Shown in pieces: positions 22,758 through 30,691 of a DNA stretch of 32,220 nt; positions within the stretch are counted from its first letter, which is position 1, and each line of letters begins with the position of its first letter. A program made the position numbers and the translations under genes. The notes below the pieces were generated by a model. The model did no database searches. It saw only the letters and a list, made by a program, of their open reading frames with translations, and was not told the origin of the DNA. Source of the stretch: an uncultured Collinsella sp. (GTDB lineage: Bacteria > Actinomycetota > Coriobacteriia > Coriobacteriales > Coriobacteriaceae); contig CAAERJ010000016.1 of the NCBI GenBank assembly GCA_900758375.1, positions 1 to 32,220 on the forward strand, written 5' to 3'.

Positions 22758-24470
22758 ATGCAGCCCAAGCATTCCGCAATTGTCGCGGGTCTGACGTTGG
22801 CGCTTTCGTTTGGCGCCGTTGCCGCGCCTGTGACTGCTGTTGCCGAGGAGCCCACGCCGGGTGTTGCCTCGGATGCCACCGATATCGATAAGGGCCTTTA
22901 CACCCAGCAGTCCTTCTCGGGCGTGCTGAGGTCGGTTCAGGGCGTTTCGTTTGTCAACGTGACCGACGAGATGAAGTACTTTACCAAGTACGAGAGCCAC
23001 GGCAATTACAACCAGGGTTTTTCGTATGGCGACGGATACAACGCGCTGGGCTATTACCAGTTCGACCGTCGTTGGTCGCTCATTCCGTTTATGAAGCAGG
23101 TCTACAACTACGATTCTGCCAAGTACGGCATGCTTAAGGACGCGATTGACCGCGGTGGCGAGATTTCCAACGGAAGCAACCCCATGTATGCGAATGGCCA
23201 GCTCACCGAGCTGGGCCGCATCGCGCAGGAGGCCTTCCTGGGCGCCTATAACACTGACCCCACAGAGTTCTCGGCGCTGCAGGATGCCTATGCGTACAAC
23301 TCCTACTATGCGGTGACCGAGTCGTGGCTCAAGAACGCTCTGGGCATTGATATTTCCGGTCGCGCCGATTGTGTCAAAGGCATGGTGTGGAGCATCACCA
23401 ATATGTGCGGTACCGGTGGCTGCCAGGACTTTTTCCGTTGGGCGAATCTTTCCAACGATATGACCGACCGCGAGTTTGTGACCGCGCTTTCCAACAGCGT
23501 GGTTGATAACGTGGCGCGCAAGTATTCGAGTCAGCCTCAGTACCATGAGGGATGGAAGAACCGCTACCGCAATGAGCTCAAGGATTGTCTGGTCTATATT
23601 GCCGAGGACGAGGCCGCCTCGACGCCTGCGGAGCCTGTGCAGCCCGAGCCCGCGCCGGCACCTTCACCGACGCCTGATTCGAATGACGACTCGAGTGACG
23701 ATGCCAACGATGACAGGATGGATGCGCCTTCGACCGATACTGACGGCGATGGCTCTGCTGGTGGCACTACCAACGACGGCTCTTTCTCGAGCGGCTCCGA
23801 TTCGAACGGCTCTGCTGCGGGCGATTCGTCTTCAAACTCTGCCGGCAATACGGGCAGCGCCGCCTCTGGTTCGGCCGACGCTGGTTCCTCTGACTCTTCC
23901 ACTGGCTCGAGCGATTCTTCCGCCGATACTGGTTCTAGCAATGACTCTAACTCTGACGCCGCTTCTGATTCCGGTGCTTCCAACGACGACTCGAATAAGG
24001 CGCCGGACGCGCCCGTTACTTCGACGGACAAGAAGCCCTCTTTCGTTGTGCAGCTTGGCTACACGTTTGGTTCCTCGCTGATGGCTGGCGTAAGCAACTC
24101 GTCTCCTGACAAGAACAATTCTGATCAGGCTTCTACGACGCAGACCGCGGTCGCGAAGGATGAATCCAAGGAGAAGGACGAGGAAAAGAGCAAGACCGAC
24201 GACGGAAAGCAGCAGGGCGAGGACGGCGGTAAGGGCAACACCGACAACCGGAACCAGGAGCAAAGTGGCTCCAAAACGGTGACCACCACGACCACGACGA
24301 CTACGACCAAGTCCTCAGGCGGTAACATGCCCAAGACGGGCGACCTCATCGTTATGGCAAGCCTTGCCAGTGCAAGCTTGGCCACGCTGGGTGCCACGTC
24401 TATTGTGAGTGGCAAGCATAAGCTCGATCAGCAGAATAAGACTGCTGGTGAGGACGGTTCTGAGGAGTAG
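22758..24470 (+). CDS. Sortase-anchored surface protein with lysozyme-like domain
   Basis: The product has 570 residues. A signal peptide (1-29, cleavage likely after TAVA) is followed by a domain at about 60-285 with KYESHGNY (E79), GYNALGYYQFDRRW, and four cysteines. The E..G.Y...GYYQF pattern recalls lysozyme-like transglycosylase domains found in phage tail and cell-wall proteins, so muramidase activity is a guess. Next come a Pro-rich hinge (290-307), a long Ser/Asp/Gly/Ala linker (308-415), a short hydrophobic segment (FVVQLGYTFGSS), a Lys/Glu/Asp-rich part and a run of Thr. The C-terminus is a sorting signal: MPKTG (524-528), a hydrophobic helix (529-551), then KHK. The tail after it is unusually long (about 19 residues, acidic end). 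GGAGG precedes ATG 22758. The product should be linked to peptidoglycan by a class A-type sortase not in this window. Confidence 0.82.
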   Translation: MQPKHSAIVAGLTLALSFGAVAAPVTAVAEEPTPGVASDATDIDKGLYTQQSFSGVLRSVQGVSFVNVTDEMKYFTKYESHGNYNQGFSYGDGYNALGYYQFDRRWSLIPFMKQVYNYDSAKYGMLKDAIDRGGEISNGSNPMYANGQLTELGRIAQEAFLGAYNTDPTEFSALQDAYAYNSYYAVTESWLKNALGIDISGRADCVKGMVWSITNMCGTGGCQDFFRWANLSNDMTDREFVTALSNSVVDNVARKYSSQPQYHEGWKNRYRNELKDCLVYIAEDEAASTPAEPVQPEPAPAPSPTPDSNDDSSDDANDDRMDAPSTDTDGDGSAGGTTNDGSFSSGSDSNGSAAGDSSSNSAGNTGSAASGSADAGSSDSSTGSSDSSADTGSSNDSNSDAASDSGASNDDSNKAPDAPVTSTDKKPSFVVQLGYTFGSSLMAGVSNSSPDKNNSDQASTTQTAVAKDESKEKDEEKSKTDDGKQQGEDGGKGNTDNRNQEQSGSKTVTTTTTTTTTKSSGGNMPKTGDLIVMASLASASLATLGATSIVSGKHKLDQQNKTAGEDGSEE

Positions 24471-24502
24471 CCTCTCGGCTGTCTGATAACTAAAGAGTCG
24501 GG

Positions 24503-24537
24503 ACGGGGTCCGGTGCGAATGCATCGGGCCCTGTTTT
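24503..24537 (+). terminator. Terminator of the surface protein gene
   Basis: ACGGGGTCCG (24503-24512) pairs with CGGGCCCTGT (24525-24534) with two G-T pairs and an inner TGC/GCA, then TTTT. It lies 33 bases past the stop. Confidence 0.75.
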
Positions 24538-24671
24538 GTTGTGCAACGATTAGTTATGCCCCCTCACACCCCATGTTGCTACCGTTGCCCGATATGTTTG
24601 CGCGCTACATCAGTACGTGAGAGGCCGTCATTACAATTGGCATCGTGCTGCGATTTAGGGGGAACGTTGCA

Positions 24672-26468
24672 ATGTCTGAACAGGCAAATAATGGTTGTGC
24701 TGCCGGCTTTGGCGTACGTCTAATCGGCTGTACCGACGATGTGGTTTTGCCCATCGGCATGCACGACTATGCGGAGGCTCTTGGTTGCTGCGCGCTGGTC
24801 GACAAGACCATGTTTATTGCCGATATGCTGGATTGCGATGCGTCAGTTATGGTGTGCTGCCGACCCGAGGGTTTTGGCAAAAGTATGAACTTGTCGATGC
24901 TCAAGGCTTTTCTGGAGCGTCCCGTGGTCGGTCGCGCCGGTCGGATCTCGTTTGCCGGTGCTCAGATTTGGGATGCGGACGGCGGGCGCTATAGGAACGA
25001 GTACGCTTGCTATCCGGTGATATCGCTGGACTTTTCTGACGCTGTGAGACGTGGCACCGCTGTTGCCGACGTCGTGCGCGATGCTCTTTCGGGCGAGTGC
25101 GCTCGCCTGCTGGCACTCTTGGAAGCCCCGGATTTAGCTCGAGATAAGGTGCGTCACATCGAGCGCGTTGCGCGTGGCGTGGCGAGCGCGGACGAGGTTG
25201 ACTCGGTGCTTGGTCTGCTCATTGAGCTGCTGGAGATGGCTTGCGATGAGCAGGTTGTATTGCTCGTTGATGGGTACGACGCGGCGTGGTTGGGCCGTGC
25301 GAGTGCGAGGTGCGCTTCCGGCGCCGATCCGGCGGAGCTGCTCGATCGCGTGCTGTTCGACGCCATTGCCACCGCGGGCCATTCGCTACGGTTGACGTGT
25401 CTGATGGGGGAGCGTCCCGGTCCTGCCGAGGTGGCACTTTCTTTGCGCTGCTGCTCGTATTGTCTTTCGACGCCCCTTTCGACGTGGTGCGACCGTTGGT
25501 TCGGCTTTTCGGATGCCGAGGTCGAGGCTCTGCTGAATCATGCTGGACGCGAGGAATACCTTGATGATGCGCGTGAATGGCTCGAGGGATATCGGTTTGG
25601 CAGGGCCTATTGCTCAAGTCCGGCACGTGTGATCGGTTTTCTGGACCGAGGCTGCACGGCGCCTGTGCGTGCCGATCTGTATGGGTATGCCGATTGCCTA
25701 AGTAGGGTAGTTGCTGGGTGGAATCTCGACCGCCTTTCGGTCTTGTTCGATTTGCTCGAGGCCCATGGATGCGTTGAGGTCCCGGTTTGTTTGGGTGCTA
25801 CGGGGCCAGAGACCTCGTCTGATGATGGTTTGTGGACGGCGCTGTATCTGTCTGGTTTCCTGACGACTGATATGACTGAAGAACCGGAGCATGACAGCTG
25901 CTCCCGTGCTCTGCGGTTGCCCAATAACGAGCTTCGCCAGGCCTTTCGTCTGGTGATTATTGATTGCTTTGAGCGTGCTGCCGAGGATGTTCGAGACGTC
26001 GATGCGTTTCGAGACGGGTTGTGCCGTGGGGACGAGGACGCGGTGAAGCGGGCGTTAGACCGCATCCTGGGAGATGCGGGAATCGGTGCGAACAACCCAG
26101 ATGCGCAACTGCCATATCACCTGCTCTTGCAGGGGCTCTGCTTTGGATTGCCGGGCTATGCCAATCCTGCCTCGAGGCGTAAGCGTGGCGCGGATCGCTG
26201 GGACATCCAGGTATTTCCTACGGGCGCTGTTTTTGACGTGGCAGACACGATCGGCATGCTCGACGAGCGCCCGCTGATAACAATCAACATGATGTATGAC
26301 CCCGACGTGGACGCGCTCGGCCTGGAGCTGCTGGCCGTTCAGGCGCTGCTCGACATAGAGCGCGACGGCATCGACAAGATTCGCGTGCCGCGACCCGGTG
26401 TGGGCCGTATGCGCTGGGGATTCGGTTTTGACGGGCAGCATGTGGCAGCGGTGTGCCAGCGGCTGTAG
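24672..26468 (+). CDS. AAA-ATPase-like/PDDEXK-type protein with degraded active sites
   Basis: This 598-residue protein matches the AAA-ATPase-like plus C-terminal PD-(D/E)XK nuclease family common in gut anaerobes. Diagnostic blocks are LPIGMHDYAEA and LVDKTMFIADML (26-53), RPEGFGKSMNLSMLKAF (64-80, normally RPRRFGKSL), YPVISLDFS (114-122), GYRFG (307-311), LYLSGFLTT (391-399) and LPNNELRQAF (416-425). The P-loop lysine is kept, but Walker B reads VDGYD (199-203) where the family has IDEYD. In the nuclease part YHLLLQGL and ADRWDIQV (507-514) are recognisable, yet the ExK strand reads PLITINMMY. Both activities may be lost. The protein is unusually rich in cysteine. ATG 24672 follows AGGGGGAA. 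The cellular role of the family is unknown. Confidence 0.75.
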   Translation: MSEQANNGCAAGFGVRLIGCTDDVVLPIGMHDYAEALGCCALVDKTMFIADMLDCDASVMVCCRPEGFGKSMNLSMLKAFLERPVVGRAGRISFAGAQIWDADGGRYRNEYACYPVISLDFSDAVRRGTAVADVVRDALSGECARLLALLEAPDLARDKVRHIERVARGVASADEVDSVLGLLIELLEMACDEQVVLLVDGYDAAWLGRASARCASGADPAELLDRVLFDAIATAGHSLRLTCLMGERPGPAEVALSLRCCSYCLSTPLSTWCDRWFGFSDAEVEALLNHAGREEYLDDAREWLEGYRFGRAYCSSPARVIGFLDRGCTAPVRADLYGYADCLSRVVAGWNLDRLSVLFDLLEAHGCVEVPVCLGATGPETSSDDGLWTALYLSGFLTTDMTEEPEHDSCSRALRLPNNELRQAFRLVIIDCFERAAEDVRDVDAFRDGLCRGDEDAVKRALDRILGDAGIGANNPDAQLPYHLLLQGLCFGLPGYANPASRRKRGADRWDIQVFPTGAVFDVADTIGMLDERPLITINMMYDPDVDALGLELLAVQALLDIERDGIDKIRVPRPGVGRMRWGFGFDGQHVAAVCQRL

Positions 26469-26495
26469 GGGCAGGCGATGCTGCGGGGGTGCCCG

Positions 26496-27515
26496 CTACT
26501 CCGCGTCCTTCATGGGCGGCATGGGCTTCCAGTCGGGATCCTTGATAATCTTGCGAGCATCTTTCATGCCACGGCGCAGCGCCGGGATGCCGGTCTTAAA
26601 GCACTTGTCGACCGCTGCCAGACGAATGAACTCCTTGCAAAAGGTCGCGGCATTGCCCAGACGGAACAGTATGGGGTGGTAGTCACCGTAGATCTGCATG
26701 TAGCGGGCCAAAAAGCCGCGATTGCGCATGATGTAGTAGCGGTTGGTGTCGCTCGTGGAGTTGAGCTGGCGTTTGCCGGCGATGTCCCAGTTAGAGACGG
26801 CGCGGGCGCGCTTGAGCACCACGTCGGCAACCACGGCGGCGGGGAAGTGCTGGCTGGCAACATAGCCGTAGCAGGCATCGTCGCCGTAGATGAAAAAGCG
26901 TGCATCGGGCAGGCCGATCTTGTCGACTACGCGGCGCGAGAACAGGCCGCCTTCAAAGCACAGCTGGTTCATGGCGCGGTAGCCCTCGGGGCCCAGGTCC
27001 CACTTAGCGATGGGGTTGGGGATACCGAGCGAAAGGATGAGCTGGTACTGCCAAAAGAAGGCACCGCCGTCGAAGTCCAGGCGCGAACCCTGGATAACGT
27101 CGTAGCGGTCGGTCCACTTTGCCAGGCGCTCGATGCCCTCCGGGATGACGAGCACGTCGTCGTCCATGACCCAGAACCACTGGGCGCCCAAGTCGTAGGC
27201 GCACTTGGTGCCGGCGGAGAAGCCACCCGCGCCGCCACCGTTTTCAAGCTGCGGCGCGTAGATAACGCGGTCGGTGCCACCCTTTGCGTCGGGCTGGTCG
27301 GTGTCGATGCCCCACAGGTTGGCGAGGCGCTCGTTGAATGCGACGCACATGGCTTCGGTCTCGCGCGAATTCTCATTGTCGACGATCACGATACGCCAAG
27401 GCGTTGCCGTGAGCTCGGTCATGGAGTCGAACAGGTTGGCCAAGAGCTCCTGGCGCTTGTACGTAACGACAACGATGGCAAGCTTGTCGATGGGGGCGGG
27501 AAGGGTGGAAGTCAT
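26496..27515 (-). CDS. Family 2 glycosyltransferase, galactofuranosyl/rhamnosyltransferase-like
   Basis: This 339-residue GT-A glycosyltransferase begins LAIVVVTYKRQELLANLFDS. ENGGGAGGFSAGTKCA (91-106) resembles the N.GGAGGF.RG block of GlfT-type enzymes. The metal-binding DDD is at 118-120 (WVMDDDVLV), and YGDDACYGYVAS later in the chain fits the catalytic acidic pair. There is no membrane helix; such enzymes act on lipid-linked glycans at the cytoplasmic face. A UDP-galactofuranose or dTDP-rhamnose donor is a guess from similarity. ATG 27515 has AAAGGA 11 bases upstream; an in-frame extension of 21 residues lacks family similarity. It converges on the AAA-like gene, with no clear terminator in the 27-base gap. 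Confidence 0.88.
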   Translation of the reverse strand: MTSTLPAPIDKLAIVVVTYKRQELLANLFDSMTELTATPWRIVIVDNENSRETEAMCVAFNERLANLWGIDTDQPDAKGGTDRVIYAPQLENGGGAGGFSAGTKCAYDLGAQWFWVMDDDVLVIPEGIERLAKWTDRYDVIQGSRLDFDGGAFFWQYQLILSLGIPNPIAKWDLGPEGYRAMNQLCFEGGLFSRRVVDKIGLPDARFFIYGDDACYGYVASQHFPAAVVADVVLKRARAVSNWDIAGKRQLNSTSDTNRYYIMRNRGFLARYMQIYGDYHPILFRLGNAATFCKEFIRLAAVDKCFKTGIPALRRGMKDARKIIKDPDWKPMPPMKDAE

Positions 27516-27681
27516 GAACGAGAATATCCTTTCGCGTGGGCAGCATTTCGGCCCTGCGGAATAAACAACTTGTCCCATTGGACATGACTATTGTAAGCGT
27601 AGGTAGGCGCCCGCGGTTAATGTTCCACTAATCACCAAGAACGTTTGCTACAAGCCTGGTTGACGTGCGTGCGCGGCGAGA

Positions 27682-27709
27682 TTGCAAGCGCGCATTGTGG
27701 TATTACATA
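27682..27709 (+). promoter_or_regulatory. Candidate promoter of the polytopic membrane protein
   Basis: TTGCAA (27682-27687) and TACATA (27704-27709) are separated by 16 bases. The predicted start near 27716 would exclude the GTG at 27711 as start codon and favour the GTG at 27753. Confidence 0.4.
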
Positions 27710-27752
27710 GGTGCCGAATCCCGTGGACGCGATCTTTGTGTTTGGATGCCCT

Positions 27753-29093
27753 GTGAATAAAACTCGTTTAGCTTCCTTTGCCGATAGCCTTCCCGTCAAG
27801 GTCATGTTGCTGTTTTTGGTTCTTCAGGCCGCATTTGTCCTGAGCAATACCGCGGCAAATTGTCTGCCGAGGCCCGTCATCGAGTCGCATGTGCAGGGTT
27901 CGGAGTCCTCTGCCCTGTTGTCTGACATGTATGTCTACGACCACCGTGTTGCAGCTGGTCCTGTTTGCTTTGATAACAATCGCTTTATCATTGAAGTCGC
28001 ACAGCAAAAGGACCAAGGTTCTCCATTTAAGACGATGACTGTTGCCGAGATTGATGACGTTACGAAAGCCGGTGGGATTACGCATCAGCAGTACTACCGG
28101 TATTGGCATGGATGGCAGCTACTTACGAATGCCTGCCTGTTTATTGGCGGTATCAACGTTGTCGTGGTGCCTGCGGCCGCTCTGGCGATTGTCGGCTCCG
28201 CTTGCGCTTACGTTGCCTTACGGAAGCGATTTTCAAAGCCATTGACGTTGGGGTTCCTTACAATCCTGTTGTTCTCGACCAATCTGTTTTTCAATTTTAT
28301 CGGTGATCTGCTGCTGTGCATCTCGTTCTTTGTGGCGCTCATCATGATGTCTTGCATGAGCCTTCGTTTGGGCTCGGCCCCGAACGCACGGGTTTTCACA
28401 AGCCGCCTTGTCCTTTGGTCGATAGCGACGGGCGCCGTGTTTTCGTTTCTTGACTTTTTTACGATTCCTGCCGCAGTTGTCGCCCTGCATTGCTTTTTCG
28501 CCTTCATTGCGCTCCCCAAGGGTGAGCGCCCCAAGCGTTGCGTCGTCACGATGCTGCAGGCGCTCTTTGGGTTTGGGCTTTCGTTTGTGTTTACCTGGGC
28601 GATGAAATGGGTTGTCGCGGTATTTGTGCTGGGCTGGGACGAGGTCTTTTCGAACGTTCTGGGCGAGATGGGCCTTTGGTCTGCGCATGGGACTTCGTCA
28701 CTGTTGCCCCAGGCTGACTGGCCTCAGATTTTGAAGGAGTTTTATTGCATGAGCCCGCAGCTGTTCGCCATTTGCTCAACTGCCGGTTATGCGATGATCT
28801 CGAACGTCGTTTGCCTTGTTTCGTTTGCTGCCGTATTGGCGATTTGGATTGCCGTGCTCGTTTGCTCGATACGGGGCGGCGCGCAAGGCGGTCGTCGTCG
28901 AAAGGTGTTGATCCAGTCGCTGCTCATGGCACTGCCTCTGATTGTTGTTCTGGGTTATTTCGTTTTTATGCATGACCATGCGATCGTTCATATTCCGGTA
29001 TTTGGCTGCAAGAACTGGGCGATTGTATTTGCGGTTTTATTTGCTTCGGGTGTTAGCGCGCTTCGTGGTCTGAGGAGTCAGAAGGTCGTTTAG
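27753..29093 (+). CDS. Polytopic membrane protein, GT-C glycosyltransferase-like
   Basis: The product has 446 residues and about ten transmembrane helices. The first helix (KVMLLFLVLQAAFVLS) is followed by a large loop of roughly 85 residues containing SDMYVYDHRV and, at its end, QQYYRYWHGWQLL. A large first external loop ending in a RYWHG motif recalls integral-membrane GT-C glycosyltransferases or polymerases that use lipid-linked sugars, but I cannot assign a named family. Its neighbours are two family 2 glycosyltransferases, which suits a surface glycan role. GTG 27753 is preferred from the promoter position and a weak GGA upstream; GTG 27711 would add 14 residues. Its TAG overlaps the stop of the convergent small gene at 29090. 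Confidence 0.7.
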   Translation: MNKTRLASFADSLPVKVMLLFLVLQAAFVLSNTAANCLPRPVIESHVQGSESSALLSDMYVYDHRVAAGPVCFDNNRFIIEVAQQKDQGSPFKTMTVAEIDDVTKAGGITHQQYYRYWHGWQLLTNACLFIGGINVVVVPAAALAIVGSACAYVALRKRFSKPLTLGFLTILLFSTNLFFNFIGDLLLCISFFVALIMMSCMSLRLGSAPNARVFTSRLVLWSIATGAVFSFLDFFTIPAAVVALHCFFAFIALPKGERPKRCVVTMLQALFGFGLSFVFTWAMKWVVAVFVLGWDEVFSNVLGEMGLWSAHGTSSLLPQADWPQILKEFYCMSPQLFAICSTAGYAMISNVVCLVSFAAVLAIWIAVLVCSIRGGAQGGRRRKVLIQSLLMALPLIVVLGYFVFMHDHAIVHIPVFGCKNWAIVFAVLFASGVSALRGLRSQKVV

Positions 29094-29239
29094 CCGTTCA
29101 CATGGGCCTTGATGGCGTCGACCACGGCCCTGCGTACGATATCCATGAGGAGCAGGACAAGCGCGAGGCAAAGGCTCATAAGGATTCCGAGCAAAATAGC
29201 GCCGGCTGGACGGGGCTCTCCCGAGGCGAAGGATATCAT
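29090..29239 (-). CDS. Small single-helix membrane protein coupled to a glycosyltransferase
   Basis: The product has 49 residues: a polar start (MISFASGEPRP), one hydrophobic helix (about 12-34, GAILLGILMSLCLALVLLL) and a basic/acidic tail ending VDAIKAHVNG. ATG 29239 stands 4 bases after the glycosyltransferase stop, with GGAAAA inside the end of that gene, so translation is probably coupled. No family was recognised. It may hold the glycosyltransferase at the membrane. The reading frame also extends upstream inside the glycosyltransferase, but that part shows no sign of being coding. Confidence 0.45.
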   Translation of the reverse strand: MISFASGEPRPAGAILLGILMSLCLALVLLLMDIVRRAVVDAIKAHVNG

Positions 29240-29243
29240 CAGA

Positions 29244-30344
29244 CTATTTTCCAGCGCGTGCGTTGTATGAACCAAAGTGCGATGTGATCATTTTTAGAGT
29301 CTGCTTGGGGCCCTTGTTCCATACGTTATACAAGCCCTCGCCCACGAGGTCCTTGGCGTATGCGCAGTAGCTGATTTTAGGGTCGGCGATGCCCATATAC
29401 TCGGCATAGAGCTTTTTGGCCGCGGGAGTAACGCGAGGATTGGCAAATACCAGCTCTTGTGGCATGCGTTCGAACATCCTGTGGATCGCCCGCTCGATTT
29501 CGGGGTGGCCTTCAATTCCGGTGTGCTCAATCATGATGCCCATATAGGTGAAGCCACGTGTGATTTGGGGTGTCCAAACGGCGGGGTCGGTGACGTTGAG
29601 CCGCTCAAGAATATCGACCATATCGTTCCAGCGATTAAACGGCATCAAGGGGTCACGCTTGGCCAGAGCAGCCGCCTTTTCGGGCGTTTCCTCGCGGTAG
29701 CAGTAATACGGCTTGGGCCAGTAAGCGATCGCCTTTGCCTGGCATAGCGTTTCGACAAGGAATGGATTATCGGCCCAGCCCGCACCGGGGATTTCCTTAA
29801 ACCAGATATTGTTTTGCAACAGGAAGTCGCGACGATAGATTGCCGACCAAATGGACGGATGATGGGCCAGCAGGTGTGGAGCGTCGTGAATGGTGAATGG
29901 TTGCCGAGGCGGTTTAATGCGACCGCGATATGCGCAGTGTAGTTTGACCTCTTGGGGAGTATCGGGGTTGCGAATGATCCAATACGGGGTCTCAATAATA
30001 TCGAGCTTGTTCGGATCGCCAAATTCGCGTTTGGCAAAGGCAAGCATGTCGGAGTACATTCCGGGCTCGATCCAATCATCGGGCTCGAGGATGGCAATCC
30101 AGTCGCCCTTTGCCTCGCGAATGCCCAGATTGCAGGTTGCGCCGTAACCCTGGTTTGCCTTATCGATCACTCGAACGCGTGAGTCGCGCGCAGCGAAATC
30201 TTGCATAACGGCGAGCGAGTTGTCGGTGGATCCGTCGTTGATGGCGAGGATCTCCAGGTTGATTTTGTTTTCGTTTAATAGGCTGCCTATAGCCTGAGAA
30301 AGATACGACTCGGCATTGTAAGTAGGCACGATTACGGTCAGCAT
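29244..30344 (-). CDS. Family 2 glycosyltransferase
   Basis: This 366-residue GT-A enzyme has MLTVIVPTYNAESYLSQAI at the start, INDGSTDNS (35-43) and the metal site EPDDW (87-91). NQGYGATCNLGIREAKGDW is the usual acceptor-side block. The C-terminal 150 residues (RWNDMVDILERL onward) are family-variable and probably bind the acceptor. There is no membrane helix of its own. It transfers a sugar from a nucleotide donor to a surface polysaccharide or teichoic-acid-like polymer; the sugar cannot be named. ATG 30344 lies 31 bases downstream of a perfect minus-strand TATAAT (30380-30375), so it is first in its operon with the small membrane protein. Confidence 0.88.
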   Translation of the reverse strand: MLTVIVPTYNAESYLSQAIGSLLNENKINLEILAINDGSTDNSLAVMQDFAARDSRVRVIDKANQGYGATCNLGIREAKGDWIAILEPDDWIEPGMYSDMLAFAKREFGDPNKLDIIETPYWIIRNPDTPQEVKLHCAYRGRIKPPRQPFTIHDAPHLLAHHPSIWSAIYRRDFLLQNNIWFKEIPGAGWADNPFLVETLCQAKAIAYWPKPYYCYREETPEKAAALAKRDPLMPFNRWNDMVDILERLNVTDPAVWTPQITRGFTYMGIMIEHTGIEGHPEIERAIHRMFERMPQELVFANPRVTPAAKKLYAEYMGIADPKISYCAYAKDLVGEGLYNVWNKGPKQTLKMITSHFGSYNARAGK

Positions 30345-30691
30345 TCAAACACTTTCTCTAGGCGATTTGGAAGAATTATACCTAATTGCGTTTGCAACGG
30401 TTTTAGTTGCATTTGGGTGAAGGCAACTAAAACCGTTGCGTTGTTCTTCGTCGTAGCCTCGCGTAAATCAGGTCAAAAAAGGCGGCTAACATCGAATGCT
30501 GTTTTTTGTTTTGATTTATGGCCTGATGGATTGCGTGGGCTAATATACATGTAAATCGATCTAACTTGTAGCCCTCTATATTTGCTTTGTTTTTCCGGGA
30601 AGTGCTTTTGCGGTTGGCTTGCTGCTCATGGGCTCCACCTGCCTTATAATTTCGAGAGCATCACCTGTACTTGTATCTGATGGGGGTTGGT
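30345..30691. other. Divergent intergenic region, AT-rich, with two TATAAT boxes
   Basis: 347 bases without a gene. A perfect TATAAT on the minus strand (30375-30380) serves the glycosyltransferase, and a perfect TATAAT on the plus strand (30645-30650) serves the amidase 42 bases later. Neither has a good -35. The long hairpin at 30394-30439 is listed separately. The middle (30440-30600) is AT-rich and shows nothing further. Confidence 0.55.
30394..30439. repeat. 17-bp perfect inverted repeat between divergent genes
   Basis: GCAACGGTTTTAGTTGC (30394-30410) is repeated as its exact reverse complement at 30423-30439 with a 12-base spacer. It lies 14 bases upstream of the minus-strand -10 and covers its -35 position. 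Because both neighbouring genes point away, it does not terminate either of them. Confidence 0.7.

Noticed and set aside
26478..27587. Plus-strand frame over the first glycosyltransferase
   Set aside because: Shadow frame; the minus-strand protein has DDD and the GGAGGF-type block.
30394..30439. Invertible promoter switch
   Set aside because: The arms are only 12 bases apart, too close to enclose a promoter, and no recombinase gene is nearby.
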